A stretch of DNA of 64,000 nt, from positions 171,674-235,673 of the forward strand of contig NZ_VITN01000009.1 of assembly GCF_007828045.1 (NCBI RefSeq), given 5' to 3'. Each line of letters starts with the position of its first letter. Within the stretch, counting starts at the first letter, position 1. Positions 42,087 to 51,081 of the stretch are shown here, in pieces. The notes under the pieces are model-generated. The model made no database searches and was not told where the DNA came from. It saw nothing but the letters and a program-made list of their open reading frames with translations. A program made the position numbers and the translations under genes. This DNA is from Nitrospirillum amazonense (GTDB lineage Bacteria; Pseudomonadota; Alphaproteobacteria; Azospirillales; Azospirillaceae).

Positions 42087-43061
42087 AGCGGCCTACCCGT
42101 GCGGTAGCCGAAAAACAATAAAGACTGAAATCGGAGTAAGTAGTGGCGTGCGGCCTCGCACGTCATAGGGGACTGTTCCCATTTGGTTTCCCTTGGGTTT
42201 AGTCCACAATGACTGGAAGAGGATTGGCACACCCTAGACAATAGGGCGGCCTTGTGGCATTCTCTGCCAGCAAGTGTGGATTGTGGTTGTGCCATCGCCG
42301 CTTTGCCCGGATGAGGGGTGTTGTAGCACCCGCATCATCCTTGATGCCCTGCCGCTCTGCGGCGGGGCATCATGCTATCGGCGCCCATGTATTCGCTAGA
42401 CCATCGCGCACCATTTGGTGGGGACGCGGCCCGGCCGGCCGCACGCCATCAATACAACAGACTTCTTGGCGAATCGCAATTCAAGTTTCGGCCTGAGGGC
42501 TAACAGGCAAAGGGCGGACCTGTTCTCGCCACCTTACTATCTGCGCTGATCTGATGGCGCCGAAATTTGCTACCACAGGATAGTCCTACTTGGCTAAATC
42601 GAAAATTCCCCTCAATTCAATTTCATTGGGCGGGTTAGGTGCCTGGTTTCATTGGGCCATTGGGGTGGGAATAGTCGAACGCCGCTCTTCTCAAAGCAAT
42701 ACTGCGCCGACTTGAGCTACCAAGGGAAACTGTGGCTTCCGCCTCAGGACATTCCTGCGACCGCGCCTGCGGCGGTGCAGCCCACGGCTCAGGCGGTCCA
42801 AACCGCGGCCCTTGCGTTGAGGCTGCTCGACCGGCGCGCCGCGTCCAGCAGCCCACCGATCCACATCATCTTGCGTAGCAGATGGCCTGCCGGCTGAGCC
42901 CCCAGATGGTCAGCGCGGCTAGCATTCGCTGGTCAGCAGCCAAGGCCTAGCCGTGCAGGTGCTTTGACCCCCAGCAAAAATATCTACCGGCGAGCGGGGG
43001 AGGGAAAGGCAGCCGGCCAATCAAGGGATGTAGCATGCAAGCCACCCCTAGCAACATTAGA
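42087..43061. other. Gene-poor stretch inside the element
   Basis: About 975 bp in which neither strand has a believable gene. At 42645-42720 (minus strand) a degenerate tRNA-like sequence can be seen, with a near-pairing acceptor stem and a CCCA end but broken D, anticodon and T stems. The region looks like decayed DNA and probably includes the promoter of the winged-helix operon near 42100-42240. Confidence 0.4.
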
Positions 43062-44192
43062 TCATGACCCATTTACATAAACAAAATCATCGTACAATTC
43101 CGGCTCATCAATATCATGCAAGAACAATCTATTCTTCGCGGCGGTGTCCAGTGGAACAATTGCATGGCATGTTCCGTCACTCACGGCGTCGGAGTAATCA
43201 ACAAGTTTCTTAATAAGAGCAAGATTACGGTTCTGTATGGCAAAAAACCCTGATTTCCTTCTACGGATTTCGGAAATAGGTAGAGACCGCAAGTATGTGA
43301 AGTGCCTGGAAAAAAGGCCAGCTATGACATCCGCGATCTGAATGCCAAATTCGGATTTGGAATCACAAAACGAAAAATTCACAGGATTCCCGTTATCCTG
43401 TAGCTCCAAATCTGACAAGGCATCTTCTATTTCAACCTCTCGGTCAAATAGATGTGTTGCCTTGGGAAATTTGTAGACACAGTGAAAATAATGAGATGAG
43501 AGCCCTTCGACCACCTCATGCTTGGTACCCGTGGAGAAAAACGCGTCCTCAATATCCGGATGCGCGATCATCATATCGATTGCCTCCATCAGAACAGGAG
43601 GATGGGGATTATCAGGATGATGCTGTAGAGCTGCCAATATATCTTTCAATTCTGATAAAAACGCCTGGGTCTTTCCATCTGGTATAACTGGAAATTCATA
43701 GCGGTATAGGAGATCAGTAATCTTACCGTTGCTCTGTATGGCGCCTCGGAATAGCTCGTTCTTCAGATCCCAGTTTGGGCCAATTGTATTATCGATGATA
43801 TCAACCAGCGTCCAGTACAACAAATCAATAACCGAATAATGTACAACAATCTTCTTTTCGACCAAATGCGCCAGAAAGGCCTCGAGTTTTCGAGATTTCA
43901 GAATATTCTCATAAGTCCCATTTGCGATATAGTCGAACTTAATTTCCGGCATGTTGCTCTGCATCATAGTGAGGGACCTCAATGTGGCCTCACTTGGCAC
44001 TTCCTGGCCAGGTTGAAGCGCTATCCCGGCCAAAACGAATGCTTTCCGGATGTCATTGTTGAAGCCGTTGTTAGTAATACGGACTTTGCGAAAATTCTCA
44101 CTTTCGTCGTAAAATATCTTAAGCGGCGCAAAAAGATTACGCCGTGCCGCAACCATTTTTAGCATTTCCTCAGATTTAAATACCGTCTTCAT
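43062..44192 (-). CDS. DUF3800-domain protein
   Basis: A 376-residue protein. The N-terminal PLKIFYDESENFRKVRITNN and the C-terminal SFCDSKSEFGIQIADVIAGL are the hallmarks of DUF3800, a predicted RNase H-like fold whose acidic residues (YDES, DSKS, QIAD) should form a metal site. Such proteins are common in mobile and defence regions; no activity has been assigned. Clearly AT-richer than its neighbours, indicating recent transfer. It lies 79 bp downstream of the DnaQ-like exonuclease gene on the same strand. Confidence 0.8.
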   Translation of the reverse strand: MKTVFKSEEMLKMVAARRNLFAPLKIFYDESENFRKVRITNNGFNNDIRKAFVLAGIALQPGQEVPSEATLRSLTMMQSNMPEIKFDYIANGTYENILKSRKLEAFLAHLVEKKIVVHYSVIDLLYWTLVDIIDNTIGPNWDLKNELFRGAIQSNGKITDLLYRYEFPVIPDGKTQAFLSELKDILAALQHHPDNPHPPVLMEAIDMMIAHPDIEDAFFSTGTKHEVVEGLSSHYFHCVYKFPKATHLFDREVEIEDALSDLELQDNGNPVNFSFCDSKSEFGIQIADVIAGLFSRHFTYLRSLPISEIRRRKSGFFAIQNRNLALIKKLVDYSDAVSDGTCHAIVPLDTAAKNRLFLHDIDEPELYDDFVYVNGS

Positions 44193-44270
44193 TCTTTGTC
44201 ATCCTCACCTAAGCCACAATCTTATCGGATTTCCATCAACCGCTGTGATTCTAGTTTACATTTTACCACA

Positions 44271-44789
44271 CTATTGGAGTCGCGTTCTTTGATTAATAGC
44301 CTTTCTTCCGCTCCCTAACCTGGTCCACAGGGCGCTTAGATAGGCGACGTCCGGCGCAGCCCGATGGCGGATCGGGAACTGGTGCCCCACTTCCAGCCGG
44401 GCCGCTTCCAGGTCCCGGCCTGCGGCAGCCGCCATCTCCTGAAAGAGCATTTCCGCGTCGTGCAGGAGGAAAGGCTGGGGCTGACCACAAGCCTGGCAAA
44501 GCCGCCCTAGCCAGTATCCATCTTCCGCCGGCGCGTCGCTGTAGACTGTCAGCCCCACCAGGCTGCGCGACAGCCGCGCCAACACCGCTGGGCCCGCCGT
44601 ACCGTCGCTGAACAACGTCTGCCTGGAAAGCCCGTGCACGCCTTGCGCAGCCGGGTCCCAGTCCGTCCAATCCGGGTGGGGGAGGATCAGGTAGCTCTCG
44701 ATCTGGCGGCCAGGTATGGCCCAGCCAACCTCAATGGGGTAACTGCCCGAGTCGAGGCTGGACGCCTCGATGTCAAGAAAGGCGATCAT
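44271..44789 (-). CDS. DnaQ-like DEDD exonuclease
   Basis: A 172-residue protein. Exo I is MIAFLDIEASSLDSGSYPIE (D-x-E), a second acidic motif lies in YSDAPAEDGYWLGRL, and HRAAPDVAYLSALW supplies the Exo III His and Asp of the DEDDh type. It is expected to trim DNA or RNA from the 3' end. It is close in size to stand-alone exonuclease domains. It lies upstream of the DUF3800 gene, so the two predicted nucleases may form one module. Confidence 0.8.
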   Translation of the reverse strand: MIAFLDIEASSLDSGSYPIEVGWAIPGRQIESYLILPHPDWTDWDPAAQGVHGLSRQTLFSDGTAGPAVLARLSRSLVGLTVYSDAPAEDGYWLGRLCQACGQPQPFLLHDAEMLFQEMAAAAGRDLEAARLEVGHQFPIRHRAAPDVAYLSALWTRLGSGRKAINQRTRLQ

Positions 44790-44894
44790 GACCGGGGCCG
44801 CTGGCTGAGAGGTTCACCGCAATCCAAAAACACAGGCAGTGTCTGCCCCACCGCATCGACCGGCAAGACGGAACCTTGCGGGGCGTCGAGGCTG

Positions 44895-45458
44895 TTACGC
44901 CTGCCTGTGATGCGGAACGACGGTGGCTTCCAAACCACCGATGCAGTTGGCCAGCCGATGGGCGACCTGCGCCACATCAGCCCGCGGAATGCGCAGCACG
45001 CGGACGGGGGTCATGCCGCCGTTCCGGATGATGGAGACCTCCCCATCCGATGGAGCGCCGGGGCCAACGAAGGAGGTGTACGAGATTCCTTTCACGTCGG
45101 CGAAGGCGAAGGTGTCGCCCCCGAGGTGAACGCGCCGGCCAGGCTCATCCACCATCAGGATGCCGCCCCCTGCGCACATGAATGACCGGTAGGTCCAGGT
45201 GGGCGTGAACTGACCCGTTGCGACCAGGTGGTGGGCGGCTTTGTAGAACTGGGTGCCGAACATCGCGCGGAGACCACACCAGAGCGACGCCACCACCATG
45301 AACAGGCCGCCGAGGAAGAGCAGGCCCCCGAATCCTCCCAACGAAGGCCCGGCCAACATGGCGAGGATAGCCCCGCCCAACATCCAGCCGCAGGTGGTAA
45401 GTGGGTTGCTGCCCAGGGTAGCCGCCCGATCTTCAGGGTGAGGAGAGGTGAAGGACAT
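44895..45458 (-). CDS. Membrane protein with DUF6232-like C-terminal domain
   Basis: A 187-residue protein. Two hydrophobic segments (WMLGGAILAMLAGPSLGGFG, FLGGLFMVVASLWCGLRAMF) are followed by a soluble domain with a PH-like beta pattern (GGGILMVDEPGRRVHLGGDT, VSIIRNGGMTPVRVLRIPRA). It is divergent from the XRE gene, sharing a 122-bp intergenic region. Function unknown. Confidence 0.65.
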   Translation of the reverse strand: MSFTSPHPEDRAATLGSNPLTTCGWMLGGAILAMLAGPSLGGFGGLLFLGGLFMVVASLWCGLRAMFGTQFYKAAHHLVATGQFTPTWTYRSFMCAGGGILMVDEPGRRVHLGGDTFAFADVKGISYTSFVGPGAPSDGEVSIIRNGGMTPVRVLRIPRADVAQVAHRLANCIGGLEATVVPHHRQA

Positions 45459-45580
45459 GCCGGGCTCCGGTGGACAGGCCCCGGGATGGTCCCCGGGGGC
45501 GGCGTAGACGTTCCTTGCCCCGGCGTCGGGGGATACCAGCGCACGGCGTCCCAGACGCAGCGTGCGGCCGCATCAGGATA

Positions 45581-45595
45581 AGACACAACGTGTCT
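45581..45595. promoter_or_regulatory. Palindrome at the XRE gene start
   Basis: AGACAC-AAC-GTGTCT is a perfect 6-3-6 inverted repeat that ends at the base before the ATG of the XRE gene. Binding here would block both transcription and translation start, consistent with autorepression and with control of the divergent membrane-protein gene. Confidence 0.6.
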
Positions 45596-45928
45596 ATGTA
45601 CATCATGCATTTTGCAGCGAGTAAGCTACCCCCTGTCCAGGCCCAGGGGGAGTTTGGCTTGGCGAACAAGGACCGTTTTGACCCGGAATATGCAGCTGTC
45701 GTTAAAGCGCTGGTCGCTGAGCGAAAGCGCCGGGGCCTTACCCAGGTTGACGTCGCCGACCGTATGGGCACCACCCAGTCGCTGATCTCCCGGTATGAGC
45801 GCTTGGACGTCCTCTTGGATGTCCTGGATTTCGTTCGGTATTGCGTCGCCTTACGGTGCGAACCGGGGGCATTCCTGAGCCAGTTCAACTGGCTAAAATC
45901 CGTCAAAGACGAGTCGATGCACCAGTAG
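45596..45928 (+). CDS. XRE-family regulator
   Basis: A 110-residue protein. The HTH_3 domain is at residues ~30-85 (VKALVAERKRRGLTQVDVAD, MGTTQSLISRYERLDVLLDV). The last part (FVRYCVALRCEPGAFLSQFN) is a short helical tail. The ATG at 45596 begins MYIMHFAASKL; another ATG nine bases on is possible. A 15-bp palindrome abuts the start. Confidence 0.85.
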   Translation: MYIMHFAASKLPPVQAQGEFGLANKDRFDPEYAAVVKALVAERKRRGLTQVDVADRMGTTQSLISRYERLDVLLDVLDFVRYCVALRCEPGAFLSQFNWLKSVKDESMHQ

Positions 45929-46055
45929 GAATAGCCCTGCTGGCTGAGCCGGGCTTCGTGTCCGGCCGGCGGCGTTGGGCTCGGACAATCACCCCTGAAT
46001 GCGCGCCGGCAGATGTGCCAATATGGGCTTGGTCATCACGCCAAGGAGCCCGCTC

Positions 46056-46352
46056 ATGGCCCTGCCCACAACACCTCCCTCCCAGGCGCGGACCACCCGC
46101 GTCAGCGCCCTGGTCAGCGAAGAGGAAAGTTCAACCATCACCGCCAAGGCGAGCGCCGCCGGCCTCTCCGTCAGCGCCTATCTGCGCCTCCGCGCTCTTG
46201 ATGATAACTCCGGGGTGCCTGCCCACGCACTTGCTCAGGTCGACCGGCTTATCGCCGGCATGGAAGCCGATCTCGACGCCGCCATGGCTGCTCTGGACGC
46301 CACGCTACACCGCCTCGATATCGCCCAACCGGCGCCCTGGGACGTTGCATGA
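46056..46352 (+). CDS. MobC-like ribbon-helix-helix protein
   Basis: A 98-residue protein whose RTTRVSALVSEEESSTITAK and ASAAGLSVSAYLRLRAL form a ribbon-helix-helix of the kind found in MobC relaxosome proteins. The C-terminal half is a helical coil (DRLIAGMEADLDAAMAALDA). AAGGAG precedes the ATG at a proper distance. No relaxase gene is present, so it may be a leftover of a mobilisation module or a small regulator. Its end overlaps the nuclease gene start by 4 bp. Confidence 0.65.
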   Translation: MALPTTPPSQARTTRVSALVSEEESSTITAKASAAGLSVSAYLRLRALDDNSGVPAHALAQVDRLIAGMEADLDAAMAALDATLHRLDIAQPAPWDVA

Positions 46353-47164
46353 CCAAATATGTGGCGGGCTTGGCTGTTCTGGCCTGGCTGAGCATATGCG
46401 GAGCACCAGGCGCGGCGGAAATCCCAGACGCTTGCCAGGCCCAGGCCCCCTGGGGAGCACCTCAATGGGCGGGAACGGAGCCGCCGATCACGACCCTTTG
46501 CCACCGGGCCTATGTCGCTCTGCACGATGACGTGAAGCTGGTGCCGGACTTCGTGTCCTGGTCGCTGACGGCGGAACACGCGTTGGGGTGCCTTCCGCGC
46601 AAAGACTCGTTCGCACCGGACCCTGATCTCCCTGCTGGTCACCGGGCCGAGCTGGCCGACTACAAGGGGCATGCCGGGGTGTACGACCGGGGTCACATGG
46701 CCCCCAACTCGGATTTCGAGTGGGATGCCCAAGTTCAACGAGAGAGCTTCTATCTGTCGAACATGAGCCCCCAGGCGTCTCACCTGAATCAGTGGGAATG
46801 GGAGCGGCTGGAGGAAGTGACACGAGCGTGGGCGCTGACGCGGGGACCGCTGGTCGTGATGGACGGCCCCATCTGGGCGGACCCCATCACAACCATCGGC
46901 GCCGATGCGGTGGGCGTGCCCGCGGCGTATTAGAAGGTGGTGGTGGATAGCTCCGGGCAGACCGCCGCGTTCATCATGAGGAACGAGGCCACGCCGAAAG
47001 GCGACCTGGCCCCTTACGCGGTATCGATCGCTCAGGTAGAAGCTGCAGCTGGGCTTACGCTGCCATTGCCTGCCGGCGTGGACCGGGCTGCTGTCGGCGT
47101 GGTTTGGCCCGCCGACACGGAGGCGTTTCAAGAGCGCAAGCATGCAGCCTGCCAGGTGCGTTGA
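46349..47164 (+). pseudogene. Secreted DNA/RNA non-specific endonuclease, broken by an in-frame amber codon
   Basis: The signal peptide (VAGLAVLAWLSICGAPGAAE) and the NUC catalytic motif (GVYDRGHMAPNSDFEW, then YLSNMSPQASHLNQWEWERL) are intact, so the enzyme would cut nucleic acids outside the cytoplasm. At 46931-46933 a TAG interrupts the frame after VGVPAAY. The same frame then continues without a shift as KVVVDSSGQTAAFIMRNEA to 47164, the expected C-terminal part (family members read PxxFYKVVVD). The stop therefore replaces a Tyr-type codon. Either it is a recent nonsense mutation or the codon is suppressed. The first part alone (194 aa) would lack the final strands. Confidence 0.85.
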
Positions 47165-47277
47165 CGGTTAGGAGCCGATGGCCGCCAAGCCACCCAGCGC
47201 GAGCCGGCAGCGGAGGCAGCCGCCCAATTCAGGCGAGCCGCAAGCGCGGCTGAGAAGGCCCCGCCGCGCCGATCTCA

Positions 47278-47643
47278 TCAACCTGGAAACGGGATGCGGA
47301 TCCAGTCGTTGCCTTTCCTGCGCCATGTCTCGCCCGTCTCGGCGTTGATCATGAGCACCTCCGACTCGCCATTCCGGGTGAATCCGGTGCTTAAGACCTG
47401 ATAGTGGCCTGGGGCTACTGGATCGGCTGGCACCCAGTGGGTTCCCTCCGCCAGGAACCATCGTTGGCCCGTCTGGGTGTCGATCCGATAAACCTCGGCC
47501 ACCTGGTTGGTGAACTTGCCGGTATAGAGAAGCTGATAGCGGCCCGCCGGAGCAGCAGAAGAGGGCTCAGCCTGTCCAGCCCCCGTCAAGGCAAAGAGAG
47601 AGGTGCCGGCGGCCAGCACAACGGCAATAAGAGCCCGCGTCAT
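47278..47643 (-). CDS. Secreted hypothetical protein (121 aa)
   Basis: The signal peptide (ALIAVVLAAGTSLFALTGAG) is followed by two similar units of about 45 residues: YQLLYTGKFTNQVAEVYRID with QTGQRWFLAEGTHWV, and YQVLSTGFTRNGESEVLMIN with ETGETWRRKGNDWI. The internal duplication suggests a small beta structure. Function unknown. Confidence 0.65.
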   Translation of the reverse strand: MTRALIAVVLAAGTSLFALTGAGQAEPSSAAPAGRYQLLYTGKFTNQVAEVYRIDTQTGQRWFLAEGTHWVPADPVAPGHYQVLSTGFTRNGESEVLMINAETGETWRRKGNDWIRIPFPG

Positions 47644-48121
47644 CTATCATTCCTTCAGCGTCGATGAATGGGGCTCTGGTTGTATATCGCTCCCATCGGC
47701 AATCAAAGAGGGGATCGCTCGCATGCTGAGCCCGTCCAAGGGATGGCCGTGCTTGCAGTGAGCCACCTCTGGGGTGATCCTCCTCCTCGACGTACCGCCC
47801 ACACCGCCTGGCATCGACAGCCAGCAACTGACGAGCGCGATCCAGGCGGATGATCGGGCGAGGTAAAAGGTGGAGGCAGTGGCGGACCATCCACTGGCTG
47901 ACGGAGTCGGGATTGGCTAACAAGCTGTCGCGACGCCCGCCCGAGCAACCACGACGACGGACACCCATCGGGATGGCCAAATCTGTAATGTCTTACTACA
48001 CCCGTAGTCGTTCGCCGTTCCTTGCTCGCCGATCATGGGGAGCGAAGCCCTCATCTATTGTTTGTTGCCGGCAGGGAGTTAATCCTGTTGCAAGAAGGCA
48101 AGAAATCGATGGAGTGCCGCT
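47644..48121. other. Intergenic stretch
   Basis: About 480 bp. Small open frames exist on both strands, but none has a ribosome-binding site or a recognisable product. It should contain promoters for the flanking divergent genes; I see no specific signal. Confidence 0.35.
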
Positions 48122-48496
48122 TTGCATAAACCTTTAAGAAAATTAACGCGACTCGTTGCTGCGACGTTTGGTGCGTCTGTTCTGATGTGCGACACGTCGA
48201 GTGCTGGGCAAAATGTTCAGGAGGTCCATGTTATTCTTGGCGGTGGTGGCGCGTTTCTCGGGGGAGGAGAGGATGTGGTTGCGCCGATCCTCTTTATTGG
48301 GGAGAGCCCCGATAGGCCATGGGACCAACTTGGGTGGAGCCTAGTTGGCGACATGTCATCTGACCGGCGATGCATTACGTGGAGGCAGCTTAAGGGCTCT
48401 GACAATCGCATCTATGACGTCTCCGCTGAACCATCATGCTCAACTGATCCACTTCACCCACGTCAGAATTTGACAGTAATAGTGAATATGCAATGA
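48122..48496 (+). CDS. Secreted hypothetical protein (124 aa)
   Basis: The N-terminus (LRKLTRLVAATFGASVLMCD) looks like a signal peptide, followed by a Gly-rich stretch (VILGGGGAFLGGGEDVV) and Cys-containing C-terminal half. The start is a TTG. AT-richer than the left part of the window. No family known. Confidence 0.5.
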   Translation: MHKPLRKLTRLVAATFGASVLMCDTSSAGQNVQEVHVILGGGGAFLGGGEDVVAPILFIGESPDRPWDQLGWSLVGDMSSDRRCITWRQLKGSDNRIYDVSAEPSCSTDPLHPRQNLTVIVNMQ

Positions 48497-48587
48497 GCAT
48501 AAATCCTTACATTGTCTATGGACGCGGGCTCTGCGCTTGTTGTGCGCGTCCTTAATTTACCCGGTCTCTAAGAATGAAAGGTGCAAC

Positions 48588-48869
48588 GTGAAGGCTATTT
48601 CCATTATCTTTTCCATATTCTTGATTTCTGCGCCATTTTCTATGGCAGCGCACGCCGATCCAATACCAAAAAGACTGCCAACCATGGCTGAGCCAATGAC
48701 GGAGTCTTTGGAGAAGTTGTTGTCCAGCGGGTGGGTGGTAACGTCAGGCTCGCCGACTATCGGTATGATCTTAAGGAACGATCGGCGATGGGCGATGTGC
48801 GAACTCGTGGTGAACGAACCCCGCGTCGACGATCGAACCGGCGCCAGTCGCTGCTATCGCCTGAATTAG
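48588..48869 (+). CDS. Secreted hypothetical protein (93 aa)
   Basis: The signal peptide VKAISIIFSIFLISAPFSMA ends at AHA. The mature part has two Cys (AMCELV, SRCYRL) that could form a disulfide. The GTG at 48588 follows AAAGG; an upstream in-frame ATG (48537) would put residues ahead of the signal. It lies 91 bp after another secreted protein of similar size. Confidence 0.55.
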   Translation: MKAISIIFSIFLISAPFSMAAHADPIPKRLPTMAEPMTESLEKLLSSGWVVTSGSPTIGMILRNDRRWAMCELVVNEPRVDDRTGASRCYRLN

Positions 48870-49058
48870 CCACCCCCTGAAGCTCGCGTCGGCCTGGTGC
48901 GCAGCGGGCGATTGATGGCCCATGCCTTGATGGCCACCACGGGGCCAGAACCGCGGCAAAGCCCAGGCCGACTACGCTTTACAGAAACCTCCAAGCGTCG
49001 ATGCTGTCCGGCACCGCGCCTCACGCGCATCCACCAGGCCCGGGGGCTGGGGATTGCT

Positions 49059-49328
49059 TCAGCGGCAGGCCAGGGCGAACGCCAGTTGGCCAAGCGCAGA
49101 GGCCACCCACAGCCCGCCGCTCAACAATGGCCGGCGCGCGGTGACCACGGACAGCAGGAACCCGATCGGCAAGATCGCGCTGCCCAGCAACTGGGCGCCC
49201 CCGGACAATGGCGTAGAATGATCTATGAACAGGCTGGAGAGATAGATGGCTAGGCCCAGCCCCCAGAGCACCAGGTAGACGCGGCGGACCTTCGGATTGC
49301 GTTGCTGGGGTTCAATCGTGGAGGTCAT
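49059..49328 (-). CDS. Small integral membrane protein (89 aa)
   Basis: Three hydrophobic segments (VYLVLWGLGLAIYLSSLFID, LLGSAILPIGFLLSVVTA, LWVASALGQLAFALAC) after a charged N-terminus. Its ATG overlaps the stop of the upstream gene (ATGA), so the two form a coupled pair. Function unknown. Confidence 0.65.
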   Translation of the reverse strand: MTSTIEPQQRNPKVRRVYLVLWGLGLAIYLSSLFIDHSTPLSGGAQLLGSAILPIGFLLSVVTARRPLLSGGLWVASALGQLAFALACR

Positions 49329-50032
49329 GGGAGCGCCAGGTTCCGCCGGTTCAGCTCATCTCGATAGCTGAGATTCCGAGCGGCATTGTACTTCTCGCCC
49401 GTACTCAGGATATAGCCGATAAAGTAATACATCGCGGCGATGGGTATGGCTGGCCCCTTGGTCAACTCGGTGTACATGTCTTTGAGGATTACCGGGCTCC
49501 TGCCGTATTGCATGACCTTTCGGCGCGTGCCCTCCCCCAGCGCCCCCTGTCTGAGGGCGTCGCCATAATGGAAGACCTTGGCCAGACGGTCATAAGTCTT
49601 GAAAGCCTCCCGCAACTCGTCGTCGGAGAGCAGCGGCGGGAAGTCCTCCGGGCTTTCGATCGCCTGACGGCATCGGGACATCAGCATGGCGGCCATCCAA
49701 CCACCTTGGGCTGGGCCGTACGCTGTCACCAGCTGGGTCTTGATCCTGGTCAGGAGCGCATAGAGCGCACCCGGATCCAGACGCCGCACCGAGAGCATGT
49801 CCTGAAGAAGGTGCTGCACCAGTGGATCGTTGTACCGCGTGGAGACACCATCCAGCGGGGTGTCCAGGCGCCAGAACTGCACCAGACTCATGCCGGCCGG
49901 GACTCGACCCACAGGCATGGTGCGTTGGTCTACTCGCTGACCCACGGCATCCGTCACGATGCGCTGGGCACCTTGCACAAGCTGCCGGTCAAGCTCGGCT
50001 TCCATTGCCTGGTTGTCCGCGGTCGCGCTCAT
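49325..50032 (-). CDS. Hypothetical protein coupled to membrane protein (235 aa)
   Basis: Begins MSATADNQAMEAELDRQLVQ. It is mostly helical and hydrophilic, with one hydrophobic stretch near the end (IPIAAMYYFIGYILSTG). The downstream small membrane protein overlaps by 4 bp and may be its partner or anchor. No domain recognised. Confidence 0.65.
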   Translation of the reverse strand: MSATADNQAMEAELDRQLVQGAQRIVTDAVGQRVDQRTMPVGRVPAGMSLVQFWRLDTPLDGVSTRYNDPLVQHLLQDMLSVRRLDPGALYALLTRIKTQLVTAYGPAQGGWMAAMLMSRCRQAIESPEDFPPLLSDDELREAFKTYDRLAKVFHYGDALRQGALGEGTRRKVMQYGRSPVILKDMYTELTKGPAIPIAAMYYFIGYILSTGEKYNAARNLSYRDELNRRNLALP

Positions 50033-50300
50033 GTCTGGGCTGGCCTTCTCCCGGTGCTGACAGAAGCGAGGTAGGCGAATTTAGCGAATCGGCAAGGGGA
50101 TATATCACCTGGGGAGGTGGCCGTAGCGGTGAGCGCCCGCGCCGGACAATGATCTCGATGGCAATTTAGCGGGTGCTTTTGCCCAGCCCAAAAAGGTTTC
50201 CAGCCTGTTCCTTGTCTGCTGGTTTTCCGCCAAGTGACCGCAGTACTAGCCCTCGGGCCTTGCTGAAAGAAGGGGCACTTGGGCCAGTGACGGCGCCACT
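50033..50300. promoter_or_regulatory. Likely promoter region of the coupled membrane-protein pair
   Basis: About 270 bp between the start of the 235-residue protein and the end of the small ORF behind the MucR homologue. Composition is mixed and no terminator or operator stands out. It must hold the promoter for the leftward pair. Confidence 0.3.
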
Positions 50301-50522
50301 TCAGTTTCCGGATTGTCCGCCGGCTTCAGCCAATTCGCTGAGCAGGTGGCCAAACTCCAGCCCATCGCGATGACAAGCGACCTCGCCGCCTTGGGGCAGG
50401 AGATTGGTCAGCAACCCACGGCCCAGTTCGGGAGCCTTCGCATCGAAGCCAGGTCGTTTCTCGCCTATAGAACTGATGATGCGGGCAGCCGCCGGTTGAA
50501 GACGGCCGCCCGAGCAGGTCAC
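50301..50522 (-). CDS. Possible small protein coupled to the MucR homologue (73 aa)
   Basis: Begins with GTG overlapping the MucR-like stop (GTGA) and reads MTCSGGRLQPAAARIISSIG, ending GHLLSELAEAGGQSGN. Codon use is coding-like (high GC third position), but no family is known and it may be a chance reading frame. Confidence 0.4.
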   Translation of the reverse strand: MTCSGGRLQPAAARIISSIGEKRPGFDAKAPELGRGLLTNLLPQGGEVACHRDGLEFGHLLSELAEAGGQSGN

Positions 50523-50983
50523 GCTGCCGCGCGCTTGCCCTTCCGCGCTGGCTTGGCTTCCGCCACCGGCTCGCGCTTACCCAGGCCGATAGCCTTGGCC
50601 AGCCCTGAGCGCTGCTCGGCATAGTTGGGCGCTACCATGGGGTAGTCCGCCGGCAGGCCCCAGCGAGCCCGGTACTCATCCGGCGAGAGGCCATAGGCGG
50701 TGCGCAGGTGGCGCTTCAGCATCTTTAGCTTCTTGCCGTCTTCGAGGCAGACGATGTAATCGGGCGTCACCGACTTGCGGATGGATACCGCCGGCGTCAG
50801 TTTCTCTGGTTCAGCCGTGATCGGCGCTTCCTGCCCGAGGGTGGACAGGCTGGCGAAGGTGGCGTTGATGAGCGCGGGAAGTTCGCCCGGTGCGAGTTGG
50901 TTGCCCGGGTTAGACAGGTAGGCGGCGACCAGCTGGGCGGTCTGCTGCAGGGTTTCAGGATCAACTTGTTTCACGTCGGCCAT
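50519..50983 (-). CDS. MucR/Ros-family zinc-finger transcriptional regulator
   Basis: A 154-residue protein whose body reads VSIRKSVTPDYIVCLEDGKK, LKMLKRHLRTAYGLSPDEYR and ARWGLPADYPMVAPNYAEQR, the prokaryotic zinc finger of Ros/MucR proteins. Only one Cys (IVCLEDG) and one His (RHLRTAYGL) are evident in the finger, as in MucR forms that do without a second Cys. Ros/MucR proteins regulate exopolysaccharide, motility and virulence, and often sit on plasmids. The ATG at 50983 has GGGAG upstream. Confidence 0.9.
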   Translation of the reverse strand: MADVKQVDPETLQQTAQLVAAYLSNPGNQLAPGELPALINATFASLSTLGQEAPITAEPEKLTPAVSIRKSVTPDYIVCLEDGKKLKMLKRHLRTAYGLSPDEYRARWGLPADYPMVAPNYAEQRSGLAKAIGLGKREPVAEAKPARKGKRAAA

Positions 50984-51081
50984 GGCGCGCGCTCCCATTC
51001 ATTGGTAGGGCAGATGGTACGGCCCCTACAAGCTATGGTAGGCCGCGTGCTTTGTGCGAGCAAGGGTTCGGGCCGCCGCGC

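Noticed and set aside
42645..42720. tRNA-like sequence on the minus strand (CCCTTGG acceptor, TTCGACT, CCCA end)
   Set aside because: The acceptor pairs with one mismatch, but the D, anticodon and T stems do not pair. At most a decayed tRNA, so not listed as a gene.
47703..48137. Overlapping small open frames on both strands
   Set aside because: None has coding-like codon use, a start signal or similarity.
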